Shown one piece after another: positions 1 to 18,253 of a DNA stretch of 64,000 nt. Below the pieces are notes generated by a model, which saw only the letters and a list, made by a program, of their open reading frames with translations, had not been told where the DNA came from and did not search any database. The position numbers were made by a program, and so were the translations under genes. Source of the stretch: Mytilus trossulus (Eukaryota; Mollusca; Bivalvia; Mytilida; Mytilidae); NCBI RefSeq assembly GCF_036588685.1, contig NC_086379.1:17283862-17347861 (forward strand), read 5' to 3'. Positions within the stretch are counted from its first letter, which is position 1. Each line of letters opens with the position of its first letter.

Positions 1-3000
1 TATACTAGGATAGAAGTTGCAAAATGATTTGTTTCTGACTAGTTGGTTTAAAAGCCATTCAGTGGCTGTAATTTTGGATTTTCCATCTTTCACATCTTGA
101 GGCATGATCTTTTTCAAATTGTCATTGATCTGATATTTCAATCCTTGCCATTCTGTCAGTAGTTTTTCAGCTTTCTGATTTTTCTTTTCTTCTTCATCAT
201 CTTGATAGAAATGTTCTCCCAACACTTTGATCGAATCTTCTCCATACTCTTTAAATCCTGTTTCATCAGTTTTTGGTAGAAGTGTTGGGTCAAAAATTGC
301 AAAAGACGATAAGACTTCTCCACAATCTTCAAATCGTCTATCAATGTTTTTGATTAATGCATCGACATACTTTTTGAAAAGAGATGTTAGTTCATCAGAA
401 TCTTTCTTTGTCAAGTTTATTTCTGCACACATATTTGTGAAAGAATCTATATCATTTCTTAAACTTTCAATAGGTTTATCTTCCTCAATTAGTTGTTTCA
501 GCTTGTCCTTTGTCATGTTAATTGCTGGGCATATCACAGAAAAGTTTAAAGAGTCTTTCTGAAATAGTCTTGATAAATCAGCTAGTATTGGCAAAATGTC
601 ATTTAAAATGTATATTGCTCCAAGAAACTTAAGACCTTTCATCTTTTTTAAAAGTCCACATGCTGCTGCGTCATCTTTTTCTAACTTACTTAATGTATGA
701 AGAATAACTTCATACTCTGAAAATACAGCTTTGACTGATGATTCAAGACTAAGCCATCTTGTCCTACATGCCTTCTTTAATCTTTTGCTTACAACTTTTT
801 GGGCCTTATCCCCCATGATAATATTTTTCAATTCCTTCTGAGTTTTTAAGTAAATGGCCATTTTCTTTGGTGAATTTTCAAAGAGTTGCCAAAGTTGACG
901 AAGAATAATTTCCATATTCTTGATAAAACTGATGGACTCGTTAGAATCAGCACAAGAAAGGGCAAGCTTGTGGCATACACAGTGGATGTTTATTAGACAT
1001 GGATTTTTTTCTCTGAGACGTGTAGCGACACCTGTTCTTTTACCAACCATCACAGAAGCTCCATCAGAGGAGAAACCTGTAAGTTTTGAAACATCTAACT
1101 TGTCTGATTCAAGTTCTTCAAGCAACAGACCAGTTATTGTCTCAGCATTAGCAGCATTGTGTTTCTCAAGAATATCTTTACAGGACAAAAAGTTTGTTTT
1201 AGTTTCTTCATCTTTAAAGCTGTAGTACTGTATAAAAGTTACTAAATTTTCTTTCACAGAAATGTCTGCCACTTCATCTGTCATCAATCCAAACGCATTA
1301 GACTTTCGTACATTCTCTAACATTATTTCTTTCATCACATCCCCCAGAGTTCGAAAAATCTCAGTTTGTGACCTTGCTGATCTGTGTTGAAAGAACTTTA
1401 AATGTTCAACCTCAAAGATTTTTTCAATAAACTGCAAGAGTGGAAGTAGTTTTTTATTTGCTACAAATTCTTTCATTAAGAAATATGCTGAAGAAAATAC
1501 TTGGTTTAAAACAGTGTTATTCACTTCTGTTTTCTTAATAACTTCTTGATGGAATACTGAAACTTGTTGTAATAACTCATTTTGTAAAGCAGCAATATGT
1601 AATTTACTTTGCACATGAGTATTTAGAGAATCGATTTTGAATCTTACACTTGGTGTAGAGGCAAATACACTGCGTTGGTTTTGTGGGTGCTTCATCTGAT
1701 GCTTTTTGCAAACCAAACAAAACATGCCATCATTTTCAACAAAACAGAGCCACCAATTTTTACTGTTAAGCCAGGAGTGTTTAAATTTTTTGAAGATCTG
1801 GGAATCAGTATGAATAGTTGAACAGTCAGCATCTTTACATGTAAAAAAGGAATGTACTGCTTTGTTCTCAAATAAATCTTCTACGTTTGTTTTGCATTGT
1901 TTAAAATTCCACGGACCATAACTCTTTTCATTTGGCATTGAGATATAATCTTTTGAAGATTGAGACTGTTCATTAACAGAACTACTAGTATGGTGTGTTG
2001 CCGTTTCTGTTGAAGATCCTGACTCAGGTTCTTTTTCTTCACTATGCTGATCTTTATCATAGCAGCTACTTGTAGGGGAGGGTGATTCATCTATTGCATT
2101 GCCATTAATGTCAACACAGTCATTGCCTGAAACATATAATAGTAAATACAACTAATCAATCCTGAATAAAGAAAAATTAAATGATGCGGCTAATGGAGTG
2201 TGTTTCAAAAAAATATTTATATAAATTATAAACATCATACATGTACCAGTTGTTTTCAATATATGTAATTGCTAAATTGCATCGTTCTTTGATTAAATAC
2301 TGTTTACAACAGTTACTTCATTTATAAAAATATAGAACCTTTAAATTCAAAATACATTTTGTGTTGTCTTTCTGATAAAACTACATCACATGTTGTTTCA
2401 TCTTATTTTTTATTCTGTATTGATTTGTTATGATAATGTCTAAATCTTTAAAGGCTTAAATTATATATACTCACATGATTTTTATTGGTCAAATCCAAAA
2501 ATAAACATGCAGTTGAAACAAAAAACTTTTTCAAGTCATCCATGCATAACTTAAACAAACAAAATTGGATCTGAAATTAAGTCACACTTTTCATCTCTTC
2601 ATATATATCACACATTGTTTTTGAGTGCATTGGAATGATTCCTACATATACATGTATTGGCCCCATTGGCAATAATTCATAATGAAAATAACCATAAAAA
2701 AGGATAAAAAATATTTACTTAAATGTTTAAGTATGAAGCCAAATGTTAATGATCACAAGAAGTAACATTCACATTTTTTCTTTATTTCAAAATTAGAGTT
2801 TTAATTTACATCTTTATCTTAATGCCCCTCCTTTATGCAATTTCTTATTAAATTCATGTTTATTTCAATTTTTAATAGTAAATAACATTTGAAGGATAAT
2901 AAATTTGATTGAAGCTAAACAAGGGGGAAATAACTGAGAAAATATATTTACAAACGCTTCAAATTCGCGGATAATTTATGACCTAAAGCTCAGGTAATAA

Positions 3001-3411
3001 ATGTTAATTAACAGTTTGTTAGACACACAAGCTGTCAAGTGAAGTCAGTAGGTTGTCAATTTAACTTGCAGGTATTAATTACCTTGATTAATGATGAAAA
3101 TCGATATTAATTATAGGGTCAACAAGGAAATGAAATCAAACACAATCGATCTCTAAAAGGACAGGACGCCCCGAAATCGTCAACAAGGGCACGGGCGCAA
3201 CTGAAAAAAAGGGTGGGCGCCGCGCCCTCTGAAACGACCTAGCTGGAACACTGCTATGTCATCGATTCATTCGCGATTTAAAGTATCCGTTTATAAACAC
3301 AACAGAACAAATTGAAAAACAATGCATGCAAACTTTATAAATTGTATTATCATAAAAATCCACACCTTTGTGTCGCTTTGAGGGGAAAAAATCTGTAATG
3401 GAACGTTTCAT
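1..3411 (-). CDS. hAT-transposase-derived ZNF862/KIAA1586-like protein, partial (C-terminus beyond window)
   Basis: Coding exons are complement 3366-3411 and complement 2126-1, open to the window edge. Exon 1 reads MKRSITDFFPSKRHK and ends after one base of a codon at a GTGTGG donor. Exon 2 follows a TTTCAG acceptor in the matching phase, so the join keeps the frame. More than 700 codons are uninterrupted. Visible features, with rough residue numbers: a TTF-type zinc-finger-like region (about 90-160) with HSWL and CLVCKKH; MTDEVAD (about 297), the position of the first catalytic Asp of hAT transposases; SDGASVMVG (about 370), the second Asp; HCVCHKLAL (about 396), the C-x2-H motif; TRWLSL (about 470). 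The C-terminal hAT dimerisation region would lie left of position 1. The family descends from hAT transposases, and several members are domesticated vertebrate nuclear proteins. Whether this copy is a host gene or an active transposon cannot be decided here. An ATG at 1938 would give an alternative start. The open frame upstream of 3411 (to 3813) runs into a repeat, so I did not use it. Confidence 0.82.
2127..3365 (-). other. Intron 1 of the hAT-derived gene
   Basis: AT-rich intron between the 46-nt first coding exon and the large exon. It is phase 1, with a GTGTGG donor at 3365 and a TTTCAG acceptor ending at 2127. No other coding exon was recognised in it. A short GC-rich patch (about 3165-3240, with GGGCGCCGCGCCC) could be promoter or 5'-UTR sequence of the divergent RPS15A gene, whose non-coding first exon I could not place. 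Confidence 0.6.
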
Positions 3412-3742
3412 CTTCAACAACAAACGAAAGTTTTTAACGACCTTGACATGGCATGACTTGCATAAATACTCGATATCTCTCGGGAGTTTCTCTTTCGATG
3501 GATAACGGCCGTGTGTTCCGATAGAAATACAAACCGGAACTCTCAAACGTAAATAAAACTTCAAGAATATATTGAAGATCATAATAAAGATCAATAAAGT
3601 TATGAAATGTAAAATAGTCGTATAAGTAAAATATGCACCCAAATTTTTTAGACTGATGACGATTGAACCGGCCAAATAATTGCTTGAACCGGTCAATTTG
3701 GCCGGCGGCCGGTTCTTATGGAAAACACTGCTAAAGAAGGGG

Positions 3743-4105
3743 GGCTGCACCAATACACCTAATCTGGGCTGACCCCAGAATCTGCAGCTCGAACTATTGA
3801 CGCTGTACAACAATCACTTTTCCATTATGGTGTCTTATTTTGTATTTTGGCGTCAGAATTTTATTTTGTATTTTGGCATCAGAATTTTATGGGAACCTGT
3901 GTGAGGTCCAGTAATGGCGGACAATTAGTCATAAGGTGTATCATGCTTCAGTGATTCCAATACACCAATTTTTGCTATTTTTCTGCCCTATCTAGACCAC
4001 CCAGGTTCCCGTAAAATTTTTGAGGTTATAATACAAAATATCATGACATCAATAGTTCAAGAGGAACAGATTCTCGGGTCAGCTGGGAATAGATATAAGG
4101 TTTAT
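3743..4105. repeat. Inverted-repeat MITE-like element (family 1, copy 1)
   Basis: The left part (about 3754-3905) and right part (about 3985-4103) are imperfect reverse complements. They share stretches such as GGCTGACCC, GAACTATTGA, TTTTGTATT and TTTTAYGGGAACCTG. The middle is a unique spacer. A related element lies at 40175-40422. It sits in the intergenic or 5'-UTR-intron space between the divergent hAT-derived gene and RPS15A. No coding capacity. Confidence 0.65.
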
Positions 4106-4307
4106 TAAAAGCAACCAAATTACTTGCCCCCAAGATTGATGTTAACAATTAGGATTCAGAAACAAGCAGCAAGTGCTTATATTAAGATCAAGGTTGTGGC
4201 TTGAATTATCAGGATATTACAAATGAACCAAAATAAGAGAAGAAAGCATAGCATCTGAAAATGCTTTAAAACAATTATTTCTAACTGAATAGTCTCTTTA
4301 TTTTCAG

Positions 4308-12421
<8,114 letters not shown>

Positions 12422-12425
12422 AGAC

Positions 12426-12438
12426 AATAAAAAATAAA
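12426..12438 (+). promoter_or_regulatory. Polyadenylation signals of RPS15A
   Basis: Two AATAAA hexamers (12426-12431 and about 12433-12438) lie directly after the stop codon. This implies a very short 3' UTR, as is common for ribosomal protein mRNAs. Confidence 0.75.
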
Positions 12439-12439
12439 G

Positions 12440-12990
12440 TAAACTAGTCATGTGTTTAGTTACGTGTCCAAAAAATATATGAGGATACACCAAGATTAGT
12501 TGAGCATTAAAAAAATACTGGGAGAGAATAAGGATAATCATGAGTTAAACAAACTTCAATTTTCGTATGCCCTGCTGTATCAGAGATTCAGTTTTACCCT
12601 TGTCTGTCTTGTTTTCTAATGGCAAAAATACAAGGAATTATATTTCTGATTTCCCCAGAAATCAACGGAATCTGCTAATAAAAAATAAGGAGTTGTGGTA
12701 TGATAACCAATGGCCCAACTATCCAATAGAGTCATAAATGATTCGGATTTAAGTCTCCTTACAGCATTATACAAGAGCAAAACCTTTTGTGTAGTCAACT
12801 GTAAAAGATCAGGCTACGGCCTCTAAAAATGAAAATCACTAATTTGTAAGCTCATGACTTGAGGCAGGCACATGTAGAATGTAGGGGATTAGCATGTCCT
12901 CTACCTTTAAGCTGGGATAATGGTGTAACAGCCCAACAGGTTTTGTTTAGAAATTGTAAACTGTTTTTTTGGGGGGAGGAAAAGGCCTTA
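12440..12990. other. RPS15A downstream region, no gene seen
   Basis: About 550 bp between the RPS15A poly(A) signals and the TTA-flanked element. AT-rich, with only a 60-codon minus-strand ORF (12616-12798) that shows no protein features. I see nothing functional here. Confidence 0.5.
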
Positions 12991-13576
12991 GGCCAAAAAA
13001 AAAAATAGGTGTGTTTCCTGTTGCATGCCCCATTCTTTCAGGTTATTTTCATCAGTTCATTGTTCAAAAGTGTCAGATTCTGGAACAACACACTTGAATT
13101 TAAAGTCCCTCACATTAAAAAGCTGCACACAACTTCCCCAACTGTCAATGTGGGAGATATTTCATGGTTTTTTCCAGTCACAGTAAATTCATTGTTCTTT
13201 AATCCAAAGTCATGATACTGATTGAATATATCAATAAAGGTGGTAGAATTAGAAAATGGGGCTATTATACTTTTTTCTCGTTCCTGTGTGGACACTCATC
13301 GATTTTTATTGACTGATGGCCATAGCAGAAGCCATGCCGTTGTTTGACTTCAATCTGTATCACACAAATGCTTACTGTATTAAAATTTTATTTGAAATCA
13401 AACGTTTAAAAGATGCCATTCAAAGGCTATACTAAACAAAAACCGTTTCCGGAAAAAAACGAAAAAAATCCGGATTTTTTTTTATTTTTTTTTTCAGGGG
13501 AAAAAAAGTTAGGGTCGGCGCCAAAAAATTAAGGTCGGTCGGGCGACCGGAAACACACCTATTTTTTTTTTTGGCC
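12991..13576. mobile_element. Non-autonomous DNA transposon with TTA target duplication
   Basis: The 586-bp element has TIRs beginning GGCCAAAAAA...TAGGTGTGTTTCC on the left and the reverse complement GGAAACACACCTA...TTGGCC on the right. TTA is duplicated at 12988-12990 and 13577-13579. A TWA target and GG-starting TIRs are typical of PIF/Harbinger elements, so a Harbinger MITE is the likely class (inference). The small ORFs inside (13009-13215 and 13110-13295) resemble no transposase. Confidence 0.75.
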
Positions 13577-13579
13577 TTA

Positions 13580-14640
13580 TTATATACTGTGGATTATTTA
13601 TAATTCATTGGATACCACTTACTATGGATTTCATAGGTATAGGTAAACCATGAAATTAAATGTTCTACAATATACAAATTTTCTATAGGCTTGTATGCAT
13701 ACTTAAAGCTTTTTTATTTTATTTTAGAAGGTGGTAGACCTAGATCCTTCATACATTGTATATTTAGATGCCTTATGTTACGAAGTTTCTGTCTGTCATA
13801 TGTCTATTGTCTTCGACCTCATTTTCACGGTTCAGTGACTACTTGAAAAGTGAAGATTGTTTTTCAATGTCTATTTCTCTTATCATCAGTAAGAGGATAA
13901 CTATATTTGGTACATGCGTACCTTGTAAGGTCCTCATGCCCGACCGTCAGTCAGTTTTTACTTGACTTCGACCTCATTTCATGGATCAGTGACTAGGATA
14001 CTTGACTTCGACCTCATTTCATGGATCAGTGACTAGGATTAAGATTTGATGGTCAAGTCCATATCTCTGATACTATAAGCAATAGGTCTACACAGCTACT
14101 TTAGTTTTGGTACTATTTCTGTACTTAAAATTTGTAGTACTGGAAATCTACTTTTAATATTCAGTACTATTTTGTTACTCTAAAATTATTGTAATATTTA
14201 GGTACCTATATTTTACAGTACTTTATTTGCATTTGAAATTTAGGTACTACATATTTTTGGTTACTACCGTTACATTTTCATCATTTTGAAAGTTTTTCCA
14301 TTTCAAATCTCTTAAAGTTATGATTTTCAAACATGGAATATTGTATTATTTCTGTACCAAAATATTTAGTACAAATCAAGTACTTAAATTTTACAATAGT
14401 TAAAAAAAAGTACTAAATATTAGAAGTAAATTTCCAGTACTGCATTTTTTAGTACAGAAATTGTACCTAGGCAAAAGTAGCTGTGTAGTATATTTGGTGT
14501 ATGGGATGATTGTAAGTTGAACATGCCCAGCTGGCAGGCGTCACCTGACCTTGACCTCATTTTCATGGTTCGGTCTCAAAGTTAAGTTTTTAATTGAAAA
14601 AATTTTGGTCGTATATTGGTATGACTTTGATGTCATCGTT
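13580..14640. repeat. Diverged interspersed repeat around the TA-flanked element
   Basis: Contains GACTTCGACCTCATTTCATGGATCAGTGACTAG twice in tandem (about 13963-14038) and TTGACCTCATTTTCATGGTTCGGTC (about 14550). The portion GCAATAGGT...GGTGTATG...TGACCTCATTTTCATGGTTC also occurs at about 22968-23060, which marks this as a dispersed family. Confidence 0.6.
14091..14485. mobile_element. Short TIR element with TA target duplication (Tc1/mariner-like MITE)
   Basis: The termini are CACAGCTACTTT (left) and its reverse complement AAAGTAGCTGTG with one change (right). They extend with weaker similarity through GGTACTATTTCTGTACT / AGTACAGAAATTGTACC. TA lies at 14089-14090 and 14486-14487. The paralogous sequence near 22970 runs from GCAATAGGT into TACTTTATTCGGTGTATG with no element, so it acts as an unoccupied site. 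The element is 395 bp and has no coding capacity. Confidence 0.75.
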
Positions 14641-15000
14641 TGATTTTCGCACTATAACTTTAATATAAGTAAATAGAAATCTATGAAATTTAAACAAGGT
14701 TTATGACCATAAAAGGAAGGATGGGATTGATTTTGGGAGTTTTGGTCCCAACAGTTTGGGAATAAGGGGCCCAAAGGGTTCAAAACTAAACTTTGTTTGA
14801 TTTCATCAAAAATTGAATAATTGGGTTCTTTGATATGCCGAATCTGACTGTCTATGTAGATTCTTAATTTTTGGTCCCGTTTTTAAATTGGTCTACATGA
14901 AGGTCCAAAGGGTCCAAAATTAAACTTAGTTTGATTTTGACAAAAATTGAATCCTTGGGATTTTTTGATATGCTGAATCTAAAACTGTACTTAGATTTTT

Positions 15001-15726
15001 AGCTCACCTGGCCCACAGGGCGTCCGGCATCGTTAACTTTTACAAAAATCTTCTCCTCTGAAACTACTGGGCCAAACTAAACCAAACTTGGCCACAATCA
15101 TCATTGGGGTATCTAGTTTAAAAAATGTGTGGCGTGACCCGGCCAACCAACCAAGATGGCCACCATGGCTAAAAATAGAACATAGGGGTAAAACGCAGTT
15201 TTTGGCTTATAACTAAAAAAAACATAGCATTTAGAGCAAATCTGACATGGAGTTAAATTGTTTATCAGTTCAAGATCTATCTGCCCTGAAATTTTCAGAT
15301 GAATCGGACAATGCGTTGTTGGGTTGCTGCCCCTGAATTGGTAATTTTAAGGAAATTTTAGTTTTTGGTTATTATCTTTAATATTATTATAGATAGAGAT
15401 AAACTGTAAACTGCAAAAATGTTCAGCAAAGTCAGATTTACAAATAAGTCAACATGACCAAAATTGTCGATTTACCCCCTAAGGAGTTATTGCCCTTTAC
15501 TGTCAATTTTTAACAATTTTCACAAAATTTGTAAATTTTTACTAACATTTTCCACTGAAACCTATCATTATAGATAGGGATAATTGTACACAACAAGAAT
15601 GTTCAGTAAAGTAAGATCTAAAAAGACGTCACCAAAAACACAATTTTGTCATGAATCCATCTGTGTCCTTTGTTGAATATTCACATAGACCAAGGTGAGC
15701 GACACAGGCTCTTTAGAGCCTCTAGT
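15001..15726 (+). repeat. Bivalve interspersed repeat (AGCTCACCTGGCCC family), copy 2
   Basis: Single-unit relative of the repeat at 4720-6340. It has the same start hairpin remnant and the same terminus GGTGAGCGACACAGGCTCTTTAGAGCCTCTAG, and is inserted in the surrounding GGTCCAAAATTAAAC repeat. Confidence 0.8.
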
Positions 15727-16026
15727 TTATTATTGACCCAGTTTTCAAGTTGATCCAAATCGGGGTCTAAAATTAAACTTTGTTTGATTTCATCAAAAAT
15801 TGAATAATTGGGGTTCTTTGATATGCCGAATCTGACTATGTAGATTCTTAATTTTTGGTCCCGTTTTCAAATTGGTCTACATTAGGGTCCAAAATTAAAC
15901 TAAAGTTTGATTTTCACAAAAAAATGATTTTTTGGGCTTCGTTGATATGCTGATTCTAAACATGTACTCAGATTTTTATACGACCGCAAATTTTGAAAAA
16001 ATTTTCGTCGTATATTGCTATCACGT

Positions 16027-16028
16027 TG

Positions 16029-16060
<32 letters not shown>
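16027..16060 (+). repeat. (GTC)n microsatellite
   Basis: Uninterrupted GTC/CGT trinucleotide run of about eleven units inside the mytilid repeat. It produces the poly-Arg stretch in a minus-strand pseudo-ORF. Confidence 0.9.
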
Positions 16061-17227
16061 CGAATACTTTTAGTTTTCGCACTCTAACTTTAGTAAAAGT
16101 GAATAGAAATCTATGAAATTTTAACACAAGGTTTATGACCATAAAAGGAAGGCTGGTATTGATTTTGGGAGTTTTGGTCCCAACATTTTAGGAATTAAGG
16201 GCCAAAAAGGGCCCAAATAAGCATTTTCTTGGTTTTCGCACTATAACTTTAGTTTAAGTTAATAGAAATCTATGAAATTTTGACACAAGGTTTATGACCA
16301 CAAAAGAAAGGTTGGGATTGATTTTGGGAGTTTTGGTTTCAACAGTTTAGGAATTAGGGGCCAAAAAAGGGCCCAAATAAGCATTATTCTTGGTTTTCAC
16401 ACAATAACTTTAGTTAAAGTAAATAGAAATCAATGAAATTTAAACACAATGTTTATGACCACAAAAGGAAGGTTGGTATTGATTTTGGGAGTTTCGGTCC
16501 CAACAGTTTAGGAATTAGGGGCCAAAAAGGGACCCAAATAAGCATTTTTCTTGGTTTTCGCACCATAGCGTAAGTATAAGTAAATAGAAATCTATGAAAT
16601 TTTAACAAAAGGTTTATGACTATTAAAGGAAGGTTGGTATTGATTTTGGGAGTTTTGGTCCCAATAGTTAAGGAAAAAGGGGCCCAAAGGGTCCAAAATT
16701 AAATTTTGTTTGATTTCATCAAAATTGAATAATTGGGGTTCTTTAATATGCCGAATCTAACTGTGTATGTAGATTCTTAATTTTTGGTCCCGTTTTCAAA
16801 TTGGTCTACATTAAGGTCCAAAGGGTCCAAAATTAAACTTAGTTTGATTTTAACAAAAATTGAAACCTTTGGGTTGTTTGATATGCTGAATCTAAAAATG
16901 TACTAGATTTTTGATTATTGGCCCAGTTTTCAAGTTGGCCCAAATTGAGGTCCAAAATTAAACATTGTTTGATTTCATCAAAAATTAAATAATTGGGGTT
17001 CTTTGATATGCCAAATCTAACTGTGTATGTAGATTCTTAATTTTTGGTCCAGTTTTAAAATTGGTCTAAATTAAAGTGCAAAGGGTCCAAAATTAAACTA
17101 AGTTTGATTTTAACAAAAATTAAATTCTTGGGCCTCTTTGATATGCTGAATCTAAACATGTACTTAGATTTTTGATTATGGGTCCAGTTTTCAAGTTGGT
17201 CCAAATCAGGATCTAAAAATATTATAT

Positions 17228-18135
17228 AAAGTATTGTGCAATAGCAAGTCTTTTCTATTGCACAGTATTGTGCAATGGCAAGAAATATCTAATTTCACTA
17301 TATTGTGAAATAGCAATTTTTTTTTTAATTAAGAGTTATCTTTCTTTGTCCAGTATAGTAAGCAAGAAATATCTGCAAGATTTTTTTTTTAATTGGAGTT
17401 ATCTTTCTTTGTCCAGAATCAACTTAAATCTTTGTTATATACAATATACAATGTATATTCACTTTTTACTACCAACTGATAAATTTAAATAATCTTTAGC
17501 ATTCAGTGATAACAAGCAGTTTTTTTTACATCTTAATATTTTATGATGTATTTAAATGAGTAGTTATTGTTGCAAACTCCATTAGAATATTTTAATTGAA
17601 ATTAGTTTTGGAATAAGGGAAAGGGGGATGTGATTAAAAAATTGGGTTCAATTTTTCTCATTTGAAATTTCTTCAAACATTTTTTTGAGAGGATTAATAT
17701 TCAACAGCATAGTGAATTGCTCTAAGAGAAAACAAAAAATTTAAGTTCATTTGAATACATTCATTCTGTGTCAGAAACCTATGCTGTGTCAACTATTTAA
17801 TCACAATCCAAATTTAGAGCGGAATCCAGCTTGAATGTTGTGTCCATACTTGCCCCAACCATTCAGGGTTCAACCTCTGCGGTCGTATAAAGCTACGCCC
17901 TGCGGAGCATCTGGTTGATTATGGTCCAAATCAGGATTGAAAATTATTATATTAAGTATTTTGCAATAGCAAGAAATTTTGAATTGCACAGTATTCAGCA
18001 ATAGCAAGAAATCTTCAATTGTACAGTATTGTGCAATAGCAAGAAATTTTTAATTGCAGTTTTGTTGAATAGCAAAAAATCTTCAATTGCACAGTATTGT
18101 GCAATAGGCAAGAAATTTTCAATTGGAGTTATCTT
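17228..18135 (+). repeat. Minisatellite-like TATTGTGCAATAGCAAGAAAT blocks
   Basis: Repeated short units with GTATTGTGCAATAGCAAG (itself partly palindromic, ATTGCACAGTATTGTGCAAT) occur at about 17230-17300 and again, with more copies, at about 17955-18120. Each block is followed by GGAGTTATCTTTCTTTGTCCAGAAT. This marks a tandem pair of the same larger repeat. Confidence 0.7.
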
Positions 18136-18253
18136 TCTTTGTCCAGAATAGTAGTTGAATTAACTTAAATCATTGTTTTATACAGAATACAATGTATTTT
18201 CACTTTTACTACCAACTGATAAATTAAAACAATCTTTACCATTCAGTGATAAC

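Larger units (their letters stand above)
14640..17955 (+). repeat. Complex mytilid repeat with ~165-bp units and inverted ATACGACCGCA ends
   Basis: A unit containing TTTATGACCAYAAAAGGAAGG, TTGATTTTGGGAG and AGGGCCCAAATAAGCATT repeats about every 165 bp, mainly 16070-16640. A second unit (GGTCCAAAATTAAACTTTGTTTGATTT) repeats on both sides. ATACGACCGCAAA at about 15978 and TGCGGTCGTAT at about 17879 are reverse complements, which suggests a fold-back element of about 1.9 kb. It is non-coding, and the minus ORF across the GTC tract is spurious. Confidence 0.65.

Noticed and set aside
3259..3813. 184-codon minus-strand ORF taken as one exon
   Set aside because: Its upstream half covers a MITE and non-coding sequence, and its downstream half is intron. 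Only the internal MKRSITDFFPSKRHK segment fits a spliced gene, with matching phase at 3366/2126.
15900..16142. Minus-strand ORF with a poly-Arg stretch
   Set aside because: The Arg run is the (GTC)n microsatellite within a non-coding repeat.
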